Shown: positions 28,557-37,376 of the stretch, piece by piece
Position numbering within the stretch: position 1 is the first letter of the stretch
Layout of the letters: the number at the start of each line of letters is the position of its first letter
Origin: Bradyrhizobium sp. SSBR45G
Lineage (GTDB): Bacteria > Pseudomonadota > Alphaproteobacteria > Rhizobiales > Xanthobacteraceae
Length of the DNA stretch: 64,000 nucleotides
Direction of reading: 5' to 3'
Assembly (NCBI RefSeq): GCF_030159255.1
Contig: NZ_BSCT01000024.1
Location: 1 to 64,000 of the forward strand
Notes under the pieces: generated by a model
Databases searched by the model: none
Told to the model about the DNA's origin: nothing
Seen by the model: only the letters and a program-made list of their open reading frames with translations
Program-made: the position numbers and the translations under genes

Positions 28557-30587
28557 ATGGTGTTTTTAAATTCGTCCGCTCCCGGCGTTCCACGCCGGGG
28601 TTGCCTCCGCTTCGGCATATTGTGGACACTGGCCCTCGCGGCCCTGGTCGCTCCTGGCTACGCCGGGCAGCCCGGCGAAGCTTCCGAGGCAAATGCGCCG
28701 ATCGGGCTGCCGGCTCCGCCCGGCAGTCTGCTGCCTGCCGATCGCGCAGTCGCCTGGAATCCCGGCCTGACGTCCATGGGCGGCATTCCCAACCGCACCA
28801 CGATCTACCGAACGCTGTCTCCGAGCGAAAAGGATGATACCGCCGCGATTCAGGCAGCGCTCGCCGCTGCACCGGCGGGGCAGGTGGTGATGCTCGGACC
28901 GGGTACGTTCATCGTCAGCGCGCCCCTCCTGATCAATCGCCCGGTCACGCTGCGCGGTTCGGGCGCAGGCGCGACGAGGCTGGTGAAGCCGAACGGCGCC
29001 CGCGCCAGGACCTCTGCGGTCATTCCCGGCACCCAGGGGATCCTGACGCCGGTCGACCCCGCCTCGTACAGCTATGATGCCAGCCCGATCATCATCGTCG
29101 GACCGTCACGCTGGAACAACGGTCCCGACACCGCCGCCTCGCAGTCTCTGCTTGCGGACGGTGCCAAGGGCGCCAGCACCGTCGCGCTGGCAAGCACTGC
29201 GGCCCTGAAGGCCGGCGATTTCGTCCTGGTCGACGAGGCGTCGGGCGCGTCATGGCAGACGACGCCGGCGGGCTTTCCAGCAGCGGCCAAGGTCTGGCAG
29301 GGCGATCGCGTCGCCTGGAACATGCATTTTCCGGTGCAGCCGGGGGACGACAATGCCGGCGCGAATGCCGACGGCCCCTATGATCAAATGCCCGGCGAGC
29401 TGCCAAAGTCGATGGCGTGGTTCGCACGAACCGACCGGGCAACCGCGGAGATCAAGGAAATCGCGGCCGTGTCGCCGACCACGGTCACCTTCACCTCGCC
29501 GCTGACGATCAGTTATCGCTTAAGCCATCAGGCACAGCTCACACCTTACAGCACCGATCCGAACAGTGGCGGTCATGCCGCCAACAATCGCGATATCCAT
29601 GTCGCTCACGCAGGCGTCGAGAATCTGAGCATCATCGGTGGTGCGGAGGGCGCGCTGCGGTTCGAGACCGCCGCCTATTCATGGGCCCGATCGATCGAGG
29701 TGACGCAGTGGCTCGGCGAGGGCGTCGCGATCGACAATTCGTTCCGGATCGAGCTTCGCGATTCCTATGTCCATGCGGGGGCGTGGCCGCAGCCGGGCGG
29801 CGCCGGATACGCGATCAGTCTGGCGTCGGGCTCGTCCGAGGCCTTGATCGAGAACAATATCCTCGTCGACGTCTGCAAGAACATGGTGTTCCGGTCGGCC
29901 GGCGCCGGTACGGTGGTCGGCTACAACTATGCCGATGATTCGTTTGACTTCGACAATCCCGGCTGGGTCGAAGTCGGCATCAACGCGTCGCATATGGCCG
30001 GCTCGCATCACGTCCTGTTCGAAGGCAACCTGTCGCACAATGCCGACAGCGACTATACGCATGGCAACGCGATCTATCTGACCTTCTTCCGCAATCATCT
30101 GACGGGGCAGCGCCAGCGCTTCGTCGACCGTTCCGGTCTGCGCACCGTTGGCCTTGCTTATGGATCGTGGTGGGACTCCTTCGTGGGCAACGTGCTGGGG
30201 CGTCCGGGACGCATGAGCGGGTGGGCCTATGACGATCCCTCGATGCAAGCCAACATGGCGCGCTGGGGGCAGGGCGCGGTGGGCGACATCTGGATGCTCG
30301 GCTATGATCCCGAGCGATGGACGATGGCGCCGGACCCGAAGACGTTGGCGACGGTGATCCGCGGCGGCAATTTCGACTATCTCAGCAACCAGGTGATCTG
30401 GACCCGCGGCCTCCCGATGCAGTCGCTGCCGGCATCGCTCTATTTGCGTGCCAAGCCCGGCTTCTTTGGCCATCATCCCTGGCCTTGGGTCGATCCGACC
30501 GGTGACATCAAGCTTCATCTCCTGCCGGCAAAGGACAGGTTCGATGCGGGGACGCCGTTCGCGGCGGCTCCGGGAGCGACGCAATAG
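28557..30587 (+). CDS. Secreted pectate-lyase-like right-handed beta-helix protein
   Basis: A 676-residue exported protein. A signal-like segment (about 20-36, ending GYAGQ) precedes a Pectate_lyase_3-type N-terminal region with DDTAAIQAALAAAP and TFIVSAPLLINRPVTLRGSGAG. Repetitive short strands rich in N, G and V/I continue to about residue 500, as expected for a beta helix. In a polysaccharide locus it is most likely a lyase or hydrolase that trims the polymer in the periplasm or outside the cell. ATG 28557 is taken as the start; 28539 is possible. Catalytic residues cannot be assigned by eye. Confidence 0.8.
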   Translation: MVFLNSSAPGVPRRGCLRFGILWTLALAALVAPGYAGQPGEASEANAPIGLPAPPGSLLPADRAVAWNPGLTSMGGIPNRTTIYRTLSPSEKDDTAAIQAALAAAPAGQVVMLGPGTFIVSAPLLINRPVTLRGSGAGATRLVKPNGARARTSAVIPGTQGILTPVDPASYSYDASPIIIVGPSRWNNGPDTAASQSLLADGAKGASTVALASTAALKAGDFVLVDEASGASWQTTPAGFPAAAKVWQGDRVAWNMHFPVQPGDDNAGANADGPYDQMPGELPKSMAWFARTDRATAEIKEIAAVSPTTVTFTSPLTISYRLSHQAQLTPYSTDPNSGGHAANNRDIHVAHAGVENLSIIGGAEGALRFETAAYSWARSIEVTQWLGEGVAIDNSFRIELRDSYVHAGAWPQPGGAGYAISLASGSSEALIENNILVDVCKNMVFRSAGAGTVVGYNYADDSFDFDNPGWVEVGINASHMAGSHHVLFEGNLSHNADSDYTHGNAIYLTFFRNHLTGQRQRFVDRSGLRTVGLAYGSWWDSFVGNVLGRPGRMSGWAYDDPSMQANMARWGQGAVGDIWMLGYDPERWTMAPDPKTLATVIRGGNFDYLSNQVIWTRGLPMQSLPASLYLRAKPGFFGHHPWPWVDPTGDIKLHLLPAKDRFDAGTPFAAAPGATQ

Positions 30588-30628
30588 AGGTGCCGATGCT
30601 GCTCACGAAGTTCAGGTCGCCGTGTCCG

Positions 30629-32017
30629 TCAGAAGCGGACCCCGAGCCGAGGCCGCCATGCCAGGCGTGTGCGCACGGAATGGACTGCTCGTGTCGGCAT
30701 CGGTCGGCGGATGGGCGTGCTCAGCGGTGACCGGCTCCAATAGCGCGCGGCTTCGACCGTCACGAGCACGAATGCGACCCACGTCACGTCGAAGGCGCGC
30801 AGCCACAGGGTTTCGATGAAATTATAGATCATGACGAACAAGGCGATGGATAGAAGGATCCACGCGCGCTTGAAATCATGCTTCATCACACGTCCGATCA
30901 CATGAACGGTCGCAGCGAGAAACGCGAGGAGAAGGGCCAGGCCGACATAGCCCAGCTCGAGCATGGTGTCGTAGAAGCCATTGTGGGAATTCGGCATGCC
31001 CTTCACCCAGCCGGGTGCCTCGGTCACGCTTGGCGCGTCCGCTCCGACCAGCCAGAAGCTCTGATATCCCCACCCCAGAAGCGGCCGTTGTGCGATCTCC
31101 AGTTTTGAGAACGCCCATATGGTGGTCCGACCCGTGAAGCTGGAATCCCCTGTCAGCAGATAGGCGATCCGGTTCGTGCCAAAGCCCGCGAGCTCGCTCA
31201 GCACGATGTAGCCCAAGACCATTGTTGTGAGGATCAGCACCGGCGCGAGCCGGAACGTCCTGGCGACGAGAAGCACCAGGAGCGCGAGAGCCGGAGCCAC
31301 GAGCGCAAGGCCAAGCGCCGTCTTGGAACTGGAGATGAAGATCAAGGTGACGGCGGCGAGCGCAACCACGAGCCCCGACGCCCGGCGATAACCGGGATAA
31401 CGTAGCTCGTGGAGCGCCAGCAGAAGCGCGGTGGCGGCGAACTCGCCGAGCAGGTTCTTGCCAGAGAAATATCCCTGGTAGCCGATATCGACCAGCTGCG
31501 TGCCGTATTGCGCATAGGTCGCATAGCCGCCGGGGATCAACAGCACGTTCAGGATCACACCGATCGCAAAGCAGACGAACATCCCCCGCATGATGTCTGC
31601 CGTCGGATTCGACAGCAGGGCGGGCAGCACGATCGCGGTGAGGATCATCGCTTCCTGCGCGAAGCGGACGAAAGCGAGCTCGGGCTTGAGTGCCCATGTG
31701 ACGCTGGCGCCGGCAAAACCGAAATAGGCGCAGAGACTGACGATGTTCGGCGGAACGGAGAGACGGCCGCCGCGCGCCAGGCGCTGTGCTGCAGCGATGA
31801 TGGCAAGGGCCGCCAAAGCCGGCCAGAAGATCCGGTTCTCGATCCGGCTTTCGAGCAGGCCTTGAAGCCCGGGCGTTGGCGGGAAGTTGAAATAGATCAG
31901 TGGCTGGATCAGCGACGAATAGGCGAAGGCCGCGATCGGGATCAGCGCGCAGACGTCGAAGGCTGATGCCGACAGGCGCGGCCCGGCCGAAAGGTACGTC
32001 GTTGAAGGTCTGGGCAT
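30629..32017 (-). CDS. Wzy/WaaL-like O-antigen polymerase or ligase
   Basis: A 462-residue polytopic membrane protein of the O-antigen ligase (Wzy_C) superfamily with about ten to twelve helices. The family segments SSSKTALG, SSFTGRTTIWAFSKLE, PLLGWGYQSFW and the periplasmic-loop NSHNGFYDTMLELG are present. With a flippase and a Wzc-type kinase in the locus, a polymerase role is most likely; a ligase role cannot be excluded. The frame is open far upstream, but ATG 32017 gives the natural start; the upstream part is Arg-rich and overlaps the WecG gene. The last 30 residues are Arg-rich and cytosolic. Confidence 0.88.
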   Translation of the reverse strand: MPRPSTTYLSAGPRLSASAFDVCALIPIAAFAYSSLIQPLIYFNFPPTPGLQGLLESRIENRIFWPALAALAIIAAAQRLARGGRLSVPPNIVSLCAYFGFAGASVTWALKPELAFVRFAQEAMILTAIVLPALLSNPTADIMRGMFVCFAIGVILNVLLIPGGYATYAQYGTQLVDIGYQGYFSGKNLLGEFAATALLLALHELRYPGYRRASGLVVALAAVTLIFISSSKTALGLALVAPALALLVLLVARTFRLAPVLILTTMVLGYIVLSELAGFGTNRIAYLLTGDSSFTGRTTIWAFSKLEIAQRPLLGWGYQSFWLVGADAPSVTEAPGWVKGMPNSHNGFYDTMLELGYVGLALLLAFLAATVHVIGRVMKHDFKRAWILLSIALFVMIYNFIETLWLRAFDVTWVAFVLVTVEAARYWSRSPLSTPIRRPMPTRAVHSVRTRLAWRPRLGVRF

Positions 32018-32317
32018 CTGCGCTCTGTCTGTTTGTCGGGACCGGACGCGGTCAAACCGGCCGGCCCGTCGTCCGCAAATATTATCCCGGGCCGCGATTA
32101 AATCAAATGGCAACGCGAAAATACCGAATAATCGTGACGTGTTGCTTGATGTCTGCCGGAAATGGCCGTCGCGCCCACAAATAAACCACATTAAATAAAT
32201 CAGATCATTTAAAATTAAATGTTGAATTGAGTTCGTCCTCCTTCGGCGGAGGCCGTCGCCGGGGGCCACGCCATCCGGCAGCGCCGCGCTGCGGCGCAGA
32301 TCCAGGGAGAGCGGTCG
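32018..32317. promoter_or_regulatory. Divergent promoter gap with repeated ATTAAAT motifs
   Basis: Between the divergent Wzy-like and WecG-like genes. attaaatc (32097-32104), attaaat (32190-32196) and aaaattaaat (32211-32220) are present, the last facing atcattta just before it. This is one of the densest motif clusters of the locus. No small gene is seen. Confidence 0.5.
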
Positions 32318-33523
32318 ATGCTTACCACGCAGGAACGACAGGAGGCTTCGCGCTCCCATTATCGCGGGGGTCGCTCGGACGCCGGTCGCGACCGGCCCGA
32401 GGTCGACGCGCGCATGCCCGATCCCGCGGTCCCCGACGACCTGTCGCGCGACGTCTATTGCGTCCTCGGAATCCCCATCGATGCCATCGGGATGCGGGGC
32501 GTTCTGCGCCGCATCCGCGACGCCGCCCGATCCAGGACGCGATTTCTCATCTCGACTCCCAATCTCAACTTCCTGGTCACCAGCCAGTCGAACAGGAGCT
32601 TCAGGGACTCGCTGATCCTGAGCGACCTCTGCACCGTCGACGGCATGCCGGTGGTCTGGATCGCGCGCCTGATCGGAATCCCGATCAAGACCCGGACGGC
32701 CGGGGCCGATATCTTCGATGCGCTCAAATCGGATGCCGGCTCGGCGTCGTCCCTCAAGCTGTTCCTCTTCGGAGGTCCGGAAGGGGCCGCCGAGCGCGCC
32801 GCGCGGACTCTGAACAGCAACTCGGGCGGGCTTCGCTGCGTCGGCTGGTCGAACCCGGGTTACTGCTCCGCCGAGGAGATGAGCGGAGATCATATCATCG
32901 AGGAGATCAATGCCAGCGGGGCGGATTTCCTGGTCGCGTCCCTGAGCAGTCAGAAGGGGCAGTCCTGGCTCCAGCGCAACCATCAGCGCCTCGATATTCC
33001 GGTACGTGCCCATCTGGGCGCCGCGCTGAACTTCCAGGCTGGCACGGTGAAGCGCGCGCCGGGGTTCCTGCGCAGCGTGGGCCTGGAGTGGCTGTGGCGC
33101 ATCAAGGAGGAGCCCTATCTCTGGCGTCGCTACTGGAACGACGGGACGGCGATGCTGCGGCTGCTGTTCAGCCGCGTGCTGCCATTCGTTGCGTGGACCT
33201 GGTGGATGCGGCGCACGCATGAGCGGGGCGAAGCCCTCACGATCACGCAGGACTACGGCTCGCGGGAGGTCACGCTCAGCCTCTCCGGACCTGCCGATGC
33301 GCGGCATGTGGACCGGGCCATTCCGGTGTTTCGGTCGGCGGTTGCGGTCCGCAAGCGCGTCAAGCTCGATTTCTCCAATGTCTGCGCCATCGATGCGCGG
33401 TTCCTCGGATTGCTGCTGATGCTGCGGAAGCAGCTGGAGGCCCAGGGGTGCATGGCGAGTTTCGTCGGCGTCTCTCCTCAGCTGGCCAGGATCTTCCGCT
33501 TCGGCGGCCTGGAATTGCAGTGA
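32318..33523 (+). CDS. WecG/TagA/CpsF glycosyltransferase fused to a STAS-like domain
   Basis: A 401-residue fusion. Residues about 46-275 are a GT26 glycosyltransferase: LGIPIDAI, TPNLNFLVTSQ, the VDGMPVVW active-site Asp region, then HLGAALNFQAGTVKRAP and GLEWLWRIKEEPYLWRRYW. Residues about 314-401 resemble a STAS (anti-sigma-factor antagonist) domain: VTLSLSGPAD, KLDFSNVCAIDARFLGLLLMLRKQL and a final VGVSPQLARIFRFGGL. The phosphorylatable Ser of the DSSG motif is replaced (D359-A-R-F), so regulation by phosphorylation is unlikely. GT26 enzymes add N-acetylmannosaminuronic acid, N-acetylmannosamine or glucose to lipid-linked acceptors. The N-terminal 45 residues are polar and variable. Confidence 0.88.
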   Translation: MLTTQERQEASRSHYRGGRSDAGRDRPEVDARMPDPAVPDDLSRDVYCVLGIPIDAIGMRGVLRRIRDAARSRTRFLISTPNLNFLVTSQSNRSFRDSLILSDLCTVDGMPVVWIARLIGIPIKTRTAGADIFDALKSDAGSASSLKLFLFGGPEGAAERAARTLNSNSGGLRCVGWSNPGYCSAEEMSGDHIIEEINASGADFLVASLSSQKGQSWLQRNHQRLDIPVRAHLGAALNFQAGTVKRAPGFLRSVGLEWLWRIKEEPYLWRRYWNDGTAMLRLLFSRVLPFVAWTWWMRRTHERGEALTITQDYGSREVTLSLSGPADARHVDRAIPVFRSAVAVRKRVKLDFSNVCAIDARFLGLLLMLRKQLEAQGCMASFVGVSPQLARIFRFGGLELQ

Positions 33524-33766
33524 ACGCCGGGATCGGCCGCCGGCGGCATCGTCCGCCAGCGCATTCCGGCGAGGTGGTGCCCCGGTTCGACGGGGCGAAC
33601 TGACCGCACCCGGCGCCGATGCTGCAGCTGCTTGGCCCCCCGAGGGCGATTTTTCCGCGACGCAGTGTTGCCGCAATACGCTTGCTCGAATCCTCCCAGG
33701 CGGTTTAGCTCATCACTAACCATTCGCCGCTAGCCTCTCGCCACGGCCGAGGAGGCATGAAAACTG

Positions 33767-34027
33767 ATGTGGGTGATCGCGCTTCATTTCGGGGCCGGTG
33801 CAGTCGCGGGAGCGATCTTCAACGTTCGCACCCTGATTGCACTCGTCGCCATCGTCGCCGTGGAGTGCCTCGCGGCTGCGGCCATGAGCGGCCTGTCAGC
33901 CGCGCTGTATTCGGTCGGTGGCCTGTTTGCCGTCCAGCTGGGCTACCTCTCTGGCATGTATCTGCGCAGCGTGCTCGAGCGCGCCGGGATCGCCCATCCT
34001 TCGATCCGGCCCGAGCATCAGCGCTGA
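33767..34027 (+). CDS. Small inner-membrane protein next to the Wzc gene
   Basis: An 86-residue protein that is almost entirely two or three hydrophobic segments (about 3-18, 23-42 and 45-62), ending in a short charged tail (RSVLERAGIAHPSIRPEHQR). A GGAGG sequence lies about eleven bases before the ATG at 33767. It is convergent with the chain-length kinase gene. Size and topology recall the small membrane repressors of exopolysaccharide synthesis in rhizobia (ExoX/PsiA/SyrA type), but I see no diagnostic motif, so the role is only a suggestion. Confidence 0.6.
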   Translation: MWVIALHFGAGAVAGAIFNVRTLIALVAIVAVECLAAAAMSGLSAALYSVGGLFAVQLGYLSGMYLRSVLERAGIAHPSIRPEHQR

Positions 34028-34068
34028 TCGCAAGCCCCCCGCGTCGACCGGTCGCCGCGCCGGCCCGT

Positions 34069-36429
34069 CTACTCGGCCATGACGCTCCCGTAACGGGCAT
34101 AGTACCGGTGATTGTAGTAGTCGCCGAAATGGTTGGCATAGCGCTTCAGCGCCTTCATGTCGGTCTTGTTGAGCACGACACCGAGCAGGGCGTCATAGAC
34201 GTTTGGCGCCGTGTTGAGCGCATGCTCGACGACGTCCGCCGGCGTGCGTCCCCATTCGACCACGAGCACGAAGCTGTCGAGCAGCCCCGAAATGGCGCGT
34301 GCGTCGGCGACCGGCGCCAGCGGCGGCAGATCGACGATGATGTAGTCGTAGGAAGCGCGCAGCTGCTCGAACAGCTTGCGCATCTGCTCATTGGCCAGGA
34401 TGTCGCTGGTGTCGCGATGGGCGGCGCCCTTGCCGGGCAGGAAATCCAGCCGTGTCGCCGGGTCGGTCCAGACCGTCTCCTCCAGCAGCCGCGCCCCCGA
34501 GACGATGTCGGCGATCCCCGTGCCGGCGTCGGGAGCGAGGGTCGCAGAGAGCGACGGGTTTCTGAGGTCGCAATCGATGACGATGACGCGCTTGCCCGAG
34601 CTGGCGATCGACTGGGCGAGCGAGGCGGCGATCATCGACTTGCCTTCGTTGGGCAGCGCGGAGGTCAGGCCGAGCACTTTCCGCGCGGTCCGGTTTGGAT
34701 CCTGATCGATCGCGACCTTCAGCGAACGGATCGATTCCGCGAAGCGTGAGGAGGGCATCGCCGATGCCGCCCAGCAGGCTCCGGTTCCCCGCGTCATCAT
34801 GCGCCGGCTGCATTCGGCGTCGGCCTTGCCGGCAGCGCCCAGCGCAGCCTTGCTGGTGATCCTGTTCACCTCGCCTTGCCTGAGCAAGGGGACGACGGAC
34901 AGGCAGGGCAGGCGCAGGCGGTCCTCGAGCTGATCGGTCGTTCGAAAGCTGCGATCTCGCAATTCCCTCAGCAGCCCGAGGCCGCCGCCGAATGCAAGGC
35001 CGCCAAACAAGCCGATCCCCAGCAGCACGAGGGATTTCGGCTTGATTTTCTTCTTCGGCGGCGTCGCCGCAGAAATGACGCGCGCCTTGGCGATCGGGAA
35101 CGAGCCCTGCTGGACCGAGCCCATGTAACGCTGGAGGAAGGTATCGTAGAGGGCGCGGTATCCCTTCGCGCTGGTCTCGAGCTCGCGGATGCTGATCTCG
35201 GCGGCCATGGTATCCTGCGATCGGACCACCGCCTGGGCGAGCTGCTTTTCGACCTCCTGCTGCTGCTGCCTGGCCTCGGCGTAGTCGTGCTTGGCGACAT
35301 CGGCGAGGCGCCGCACCTCGTCGAGGATGGCCTGGCGGATGCTCTTCATGGCGGCGCGGATATTGATGACGGCGAGATGGTCGCTGCCGTATTTGGCGGC
35401 GTATTCGTATTCCCGCTTGGCATTGTCGAGATATTGCTGGCGCAGGCTGTTGATGATCGCCGTGCTGTTGGAATTGCTGATCGAGAGCCCGTCGGGCGGA
35501 TTGAGATTGCCGCTCAGCTCCGCCGGAGCGAAGTCCGATACGGCTGCGAAGCTGTCGACCGGCGAATCGGAAGTGCTCGAGGCCAGCATCTCGTCGAACC
35601 GGTTGAGCCGGGTCATCAGCGAGCTCGTGTGCGTGCGGGCGGCCACCAGCCGATTGGTCAGCTCGGTGATCTGCTGCTGGTCCACGAACCGGCCGTCAGC
35701 GGAAACGATGTTGTGCCGGCTCTTCAGGTCGTTCACCGCGCGCTCCGCCGAGGTCGCGTCGTTGCCGAGTTCCTGCAGCCGATCGTGCAGCCAGGCCGTG
35801 ACCGTCCGCTGCTCGTTCGCTTCAGCCTTCAACTGCTGATCGAAATACTCCTTCACGATCGCATTGGCGATCATCGCGGCGCGCTGCGGGTCGCTGGCGG
35901 TGAAATCGACTTCGACGACGGTGCTGGTGCCGATCCTGAACGCGTTCATTCGACGCTGAAATTCCTCGAGCAGATCGTCCATGGACGGCGCGCTCGGTTC
36001 CGGCGTGGAGCTCACCAGCCGGCGGATGGCGCCCATGACGCCGTGCAGCGGGCTGGCCTTGCCGCTGAAGTCCGGATCGTCCGCCAGGTTCAGCTTGCTG
36101 ATGACCGCCGTCGCGACCGACTTGGACTTCAGGATTTCGATCTGGGATTCCATGTCGAGCGGCGGGTCGTCCTGGACCGGCTGCGGCTGCAGGACCGGCG
36201 GCTTCGCGCTGCCGAGCATGATCTTCACGTCGGCCGAATAGGTCGGCGGCACGAGCTTCAGGACGGTGAAGCTCGCGACGAGGGAAACCACTGTCGTGAT
36301 CGCGATCAGGAGATAGTGCCGGCGCAGGAAGCCCAGCGCCACGTCGAACGGGCCGGGTCCGGTCCGTTCCCAGCCATGGTCCTGCTGGGGATTATAGGCA
36401 ACCGTGCTCGCGTTGGGATTGTGCAGCAT
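34069..36429 (-). CDS. Wzc/ExoP-type polysaccharide co-polymerase and tyrosine autokinase
   Basis: A 786-residue inner-membrane protein controlling chain length and export. The N-terminal Wzz domain has a first membrane helix at about 35-55 (HYLLIAITTVVSLVASFTVL). A long periplasmic coiled-coil region runs to about residue 440, with the second helix at KSLVLLGIGLFGGLAFGGGLGLL. The C-terminal BY-kinase domain has Walker A SALPNEGKS, Walker A' VIVIDCDLRNPS, Walker B IIVDLPPL, and a tyrosine cluster at the very end (YYNHRYYARYG) for autophosphorylation. It is a fused one-piece Wzc, unlike split Firmicute systems. An AT-rich palindrome lies 83 bases upstream. Confidence 0.94.
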   Translation of the reverse strand: MLHNPNASTVAYNPQQDHGWERTGPGPFDVALGFLRRHYLLIAITTVVSLVASFTVLKLVPPTYSADVKIMLGSAKPPVLQPQPVQDDPPLDMESQIEILKSKSVATAVISKLNLADDPDFSGKASPLHGVMGAIRRLVSSTPEPSAPSMDDLLEEFQRRMNAFRIGTSTVVEVDFTASDPQRAAMIANAIVKEYFDQQLKAEANEQRTVTAWLHDRLQELGNDATSAERAVNDLKSRHNIVSADGRFVDQQQITELTNRLVAARTHTSSLMTRLNRFDEMLASSTSDSPVDSFAAVSDFAPAELSGNLNPPDGLSISNSNSTAIINSLRQQYLDNAKREYEYAAKYGSDHLAVINIRAAMKSIRQAILDEVRRLADVAKHDYAEARQQQQEVEKQLAQAVVRSQDTMAAEISIRELETSAKGYRALYDTFLQRYMGSVQQGSFPIAKARVISAATPPKKKIKPKSLVLLGIGLFGGLAFGGGLGLLRELRDRSFRTTDQLEDRLRLPCLSVVPLLRQGEVNRITSKAALGAAGKADAECSRRMMTRGTGACWAASAMPSSRFAESIRSLKVAIDQDPNRTARKVLGLTSALPNEGKSMIAASLAQSIASSGKRVIVIDCDLRNPSLSATLAPDAGTGIADIVSGARLLEETVWTDPATRLDFLPGKGAAHRDTSDILANEQMRKLFEQLRASYDYIIVDLPPLAPVADARAISGLLDSFVLVVEWGRTPADVVEHALNTAPNVYDALLGVVLNKTDMKALKRYANHFGDYYNHRYYARYGSVMAE

Positions 36430-36511
36430 GTCTTTGAAGCTTCATCGGTTGCGCTTCGGACGTCGGAGCCGTCCGGGTGCCTGCGAAAACAAGGATTTTG
36501 CTTTTTGGACC

Positions 36512-36558
36512 ATTAAATCGTCTGTCGTACGATTTAATTTATATTAAATCTAATTTTG
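36512..36558. promoter_or_regulatory. Extended palindromic AT motif upstream of the Wzc gene
   Basis: attaaatcgt (36512-36521) and acgatttaat (36529-36538) form a perfect 10-bp inverted repeat with a 7-base spacer, followed by another attaaatctaat (36543-36554). This sits 83-125 bases upstream of the minus-strand Wzc start. It shares the half-site ATTAAATCG with the sites at 17181 and 28513. Confidence 0.6.
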
Positions 36559-36599
36559 CCCATCAAGTGGCCTTTTGAAATTAAATAACGTGTATGGCG

Positions 36600-37376
36600 A
36601 AAGCGTGGGGGTGCGCGCTGCTCCGGCAAGGTCGGCGAGTTCGCCGTGCTGCGCCGGATCACGGTGTGGACGGCCACCGATCCGCTCGCCGGATTGCTGG
36701 GGTCGACGAGGCGAGGCCGAATTCAGCAGACGGCATCGGGGCGCCCGGCGTGACGCCGCGGCCTCGCGGCGCATTTGCGTCCGAGCTGTTCGGGTCGTTT
36801 CGCCCCCTTTTACAAGAGGGCGCGGGGAATGCCGGGCGCTGGCCGCACCCATGGCCCGCCTGCAGAAAAGAATGCAGGCGGCAGGAACCACAGGTTCAGC
36901 CGAGACATCCCGGCATTCCCCGCGCGGTGGTTGGGCGGCTTATACGTCCTCTCCCCGGGGACCGGCTGTCTTGCCCCCGTAACGGCCGGATCATCGTCAC
37001 CGACCGCGTGGCCTCAGCGTCGGGAGGCCAGGACCCTACGATTTCGCCGGCGCGCCAAGCTCGTTCGTCTGCATGACCTTAGTCACGCTGCGAGCCGACA
37101 CACCCACCGCATCCCACCCCGCGCGTCGTGACGATCGCGATGCGCCCCTCATGGCGAGGCGGGACGCGCCCAGACAACCATGAATTCCGAAAAAACGAAA
37201 GTGAAATCTTTTTGCGGTGAGGACTGGACATGGGTGATGTGACTGAGGCGACGAAGAAAACGCGTTTTTTGGCGCAACGCCCCTGGCCAGCGTTCCGCGT
37301 GGATATCAGCGGGCCGGCGGCGCAAACGGGAGCGCATGAGTCGCCCGTCGGGCAGGCGGTGACGACCAGCCGCTCG
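36600..37376. repeat. Decayed Bradyrhizobium-type dispersed intergenic repeat
   Basis: No gene is supported between the Wzc start and the LysR gene. Translations of this block (for example FSRDIPAFPARWLGGLYVL near 36900, and SLSFFRNSWLSGRVPP on the minus strand near 37180) resemble strings that I recall as recurring spurious proteins in Bradyrhizobium genomes, with codons shifted and interrupted. That suggests a dispersed repeat rather than a coding gene. The boundaries are approximate, and the recognition is from memory, not a search. Confidence 0.45.

Noticed and set aside
30629..33676. A continuous minus-strand frame of about 1000 codons through the Wzy-like gene
   Set aside because: Only the part from ATG 32017 shows family motifs and membrane helices. 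The upstream part is Arg-rich and lies on top of the convincingly coding WecG-like gene, so it is not real coding sequence.
34876..36516. Plus-strand frame of about 540 codons opposite the Wzc gene
   Set aside because: It is antisense to the Wzz domain, Arg/Glu-rich, and has no recognisable fold.
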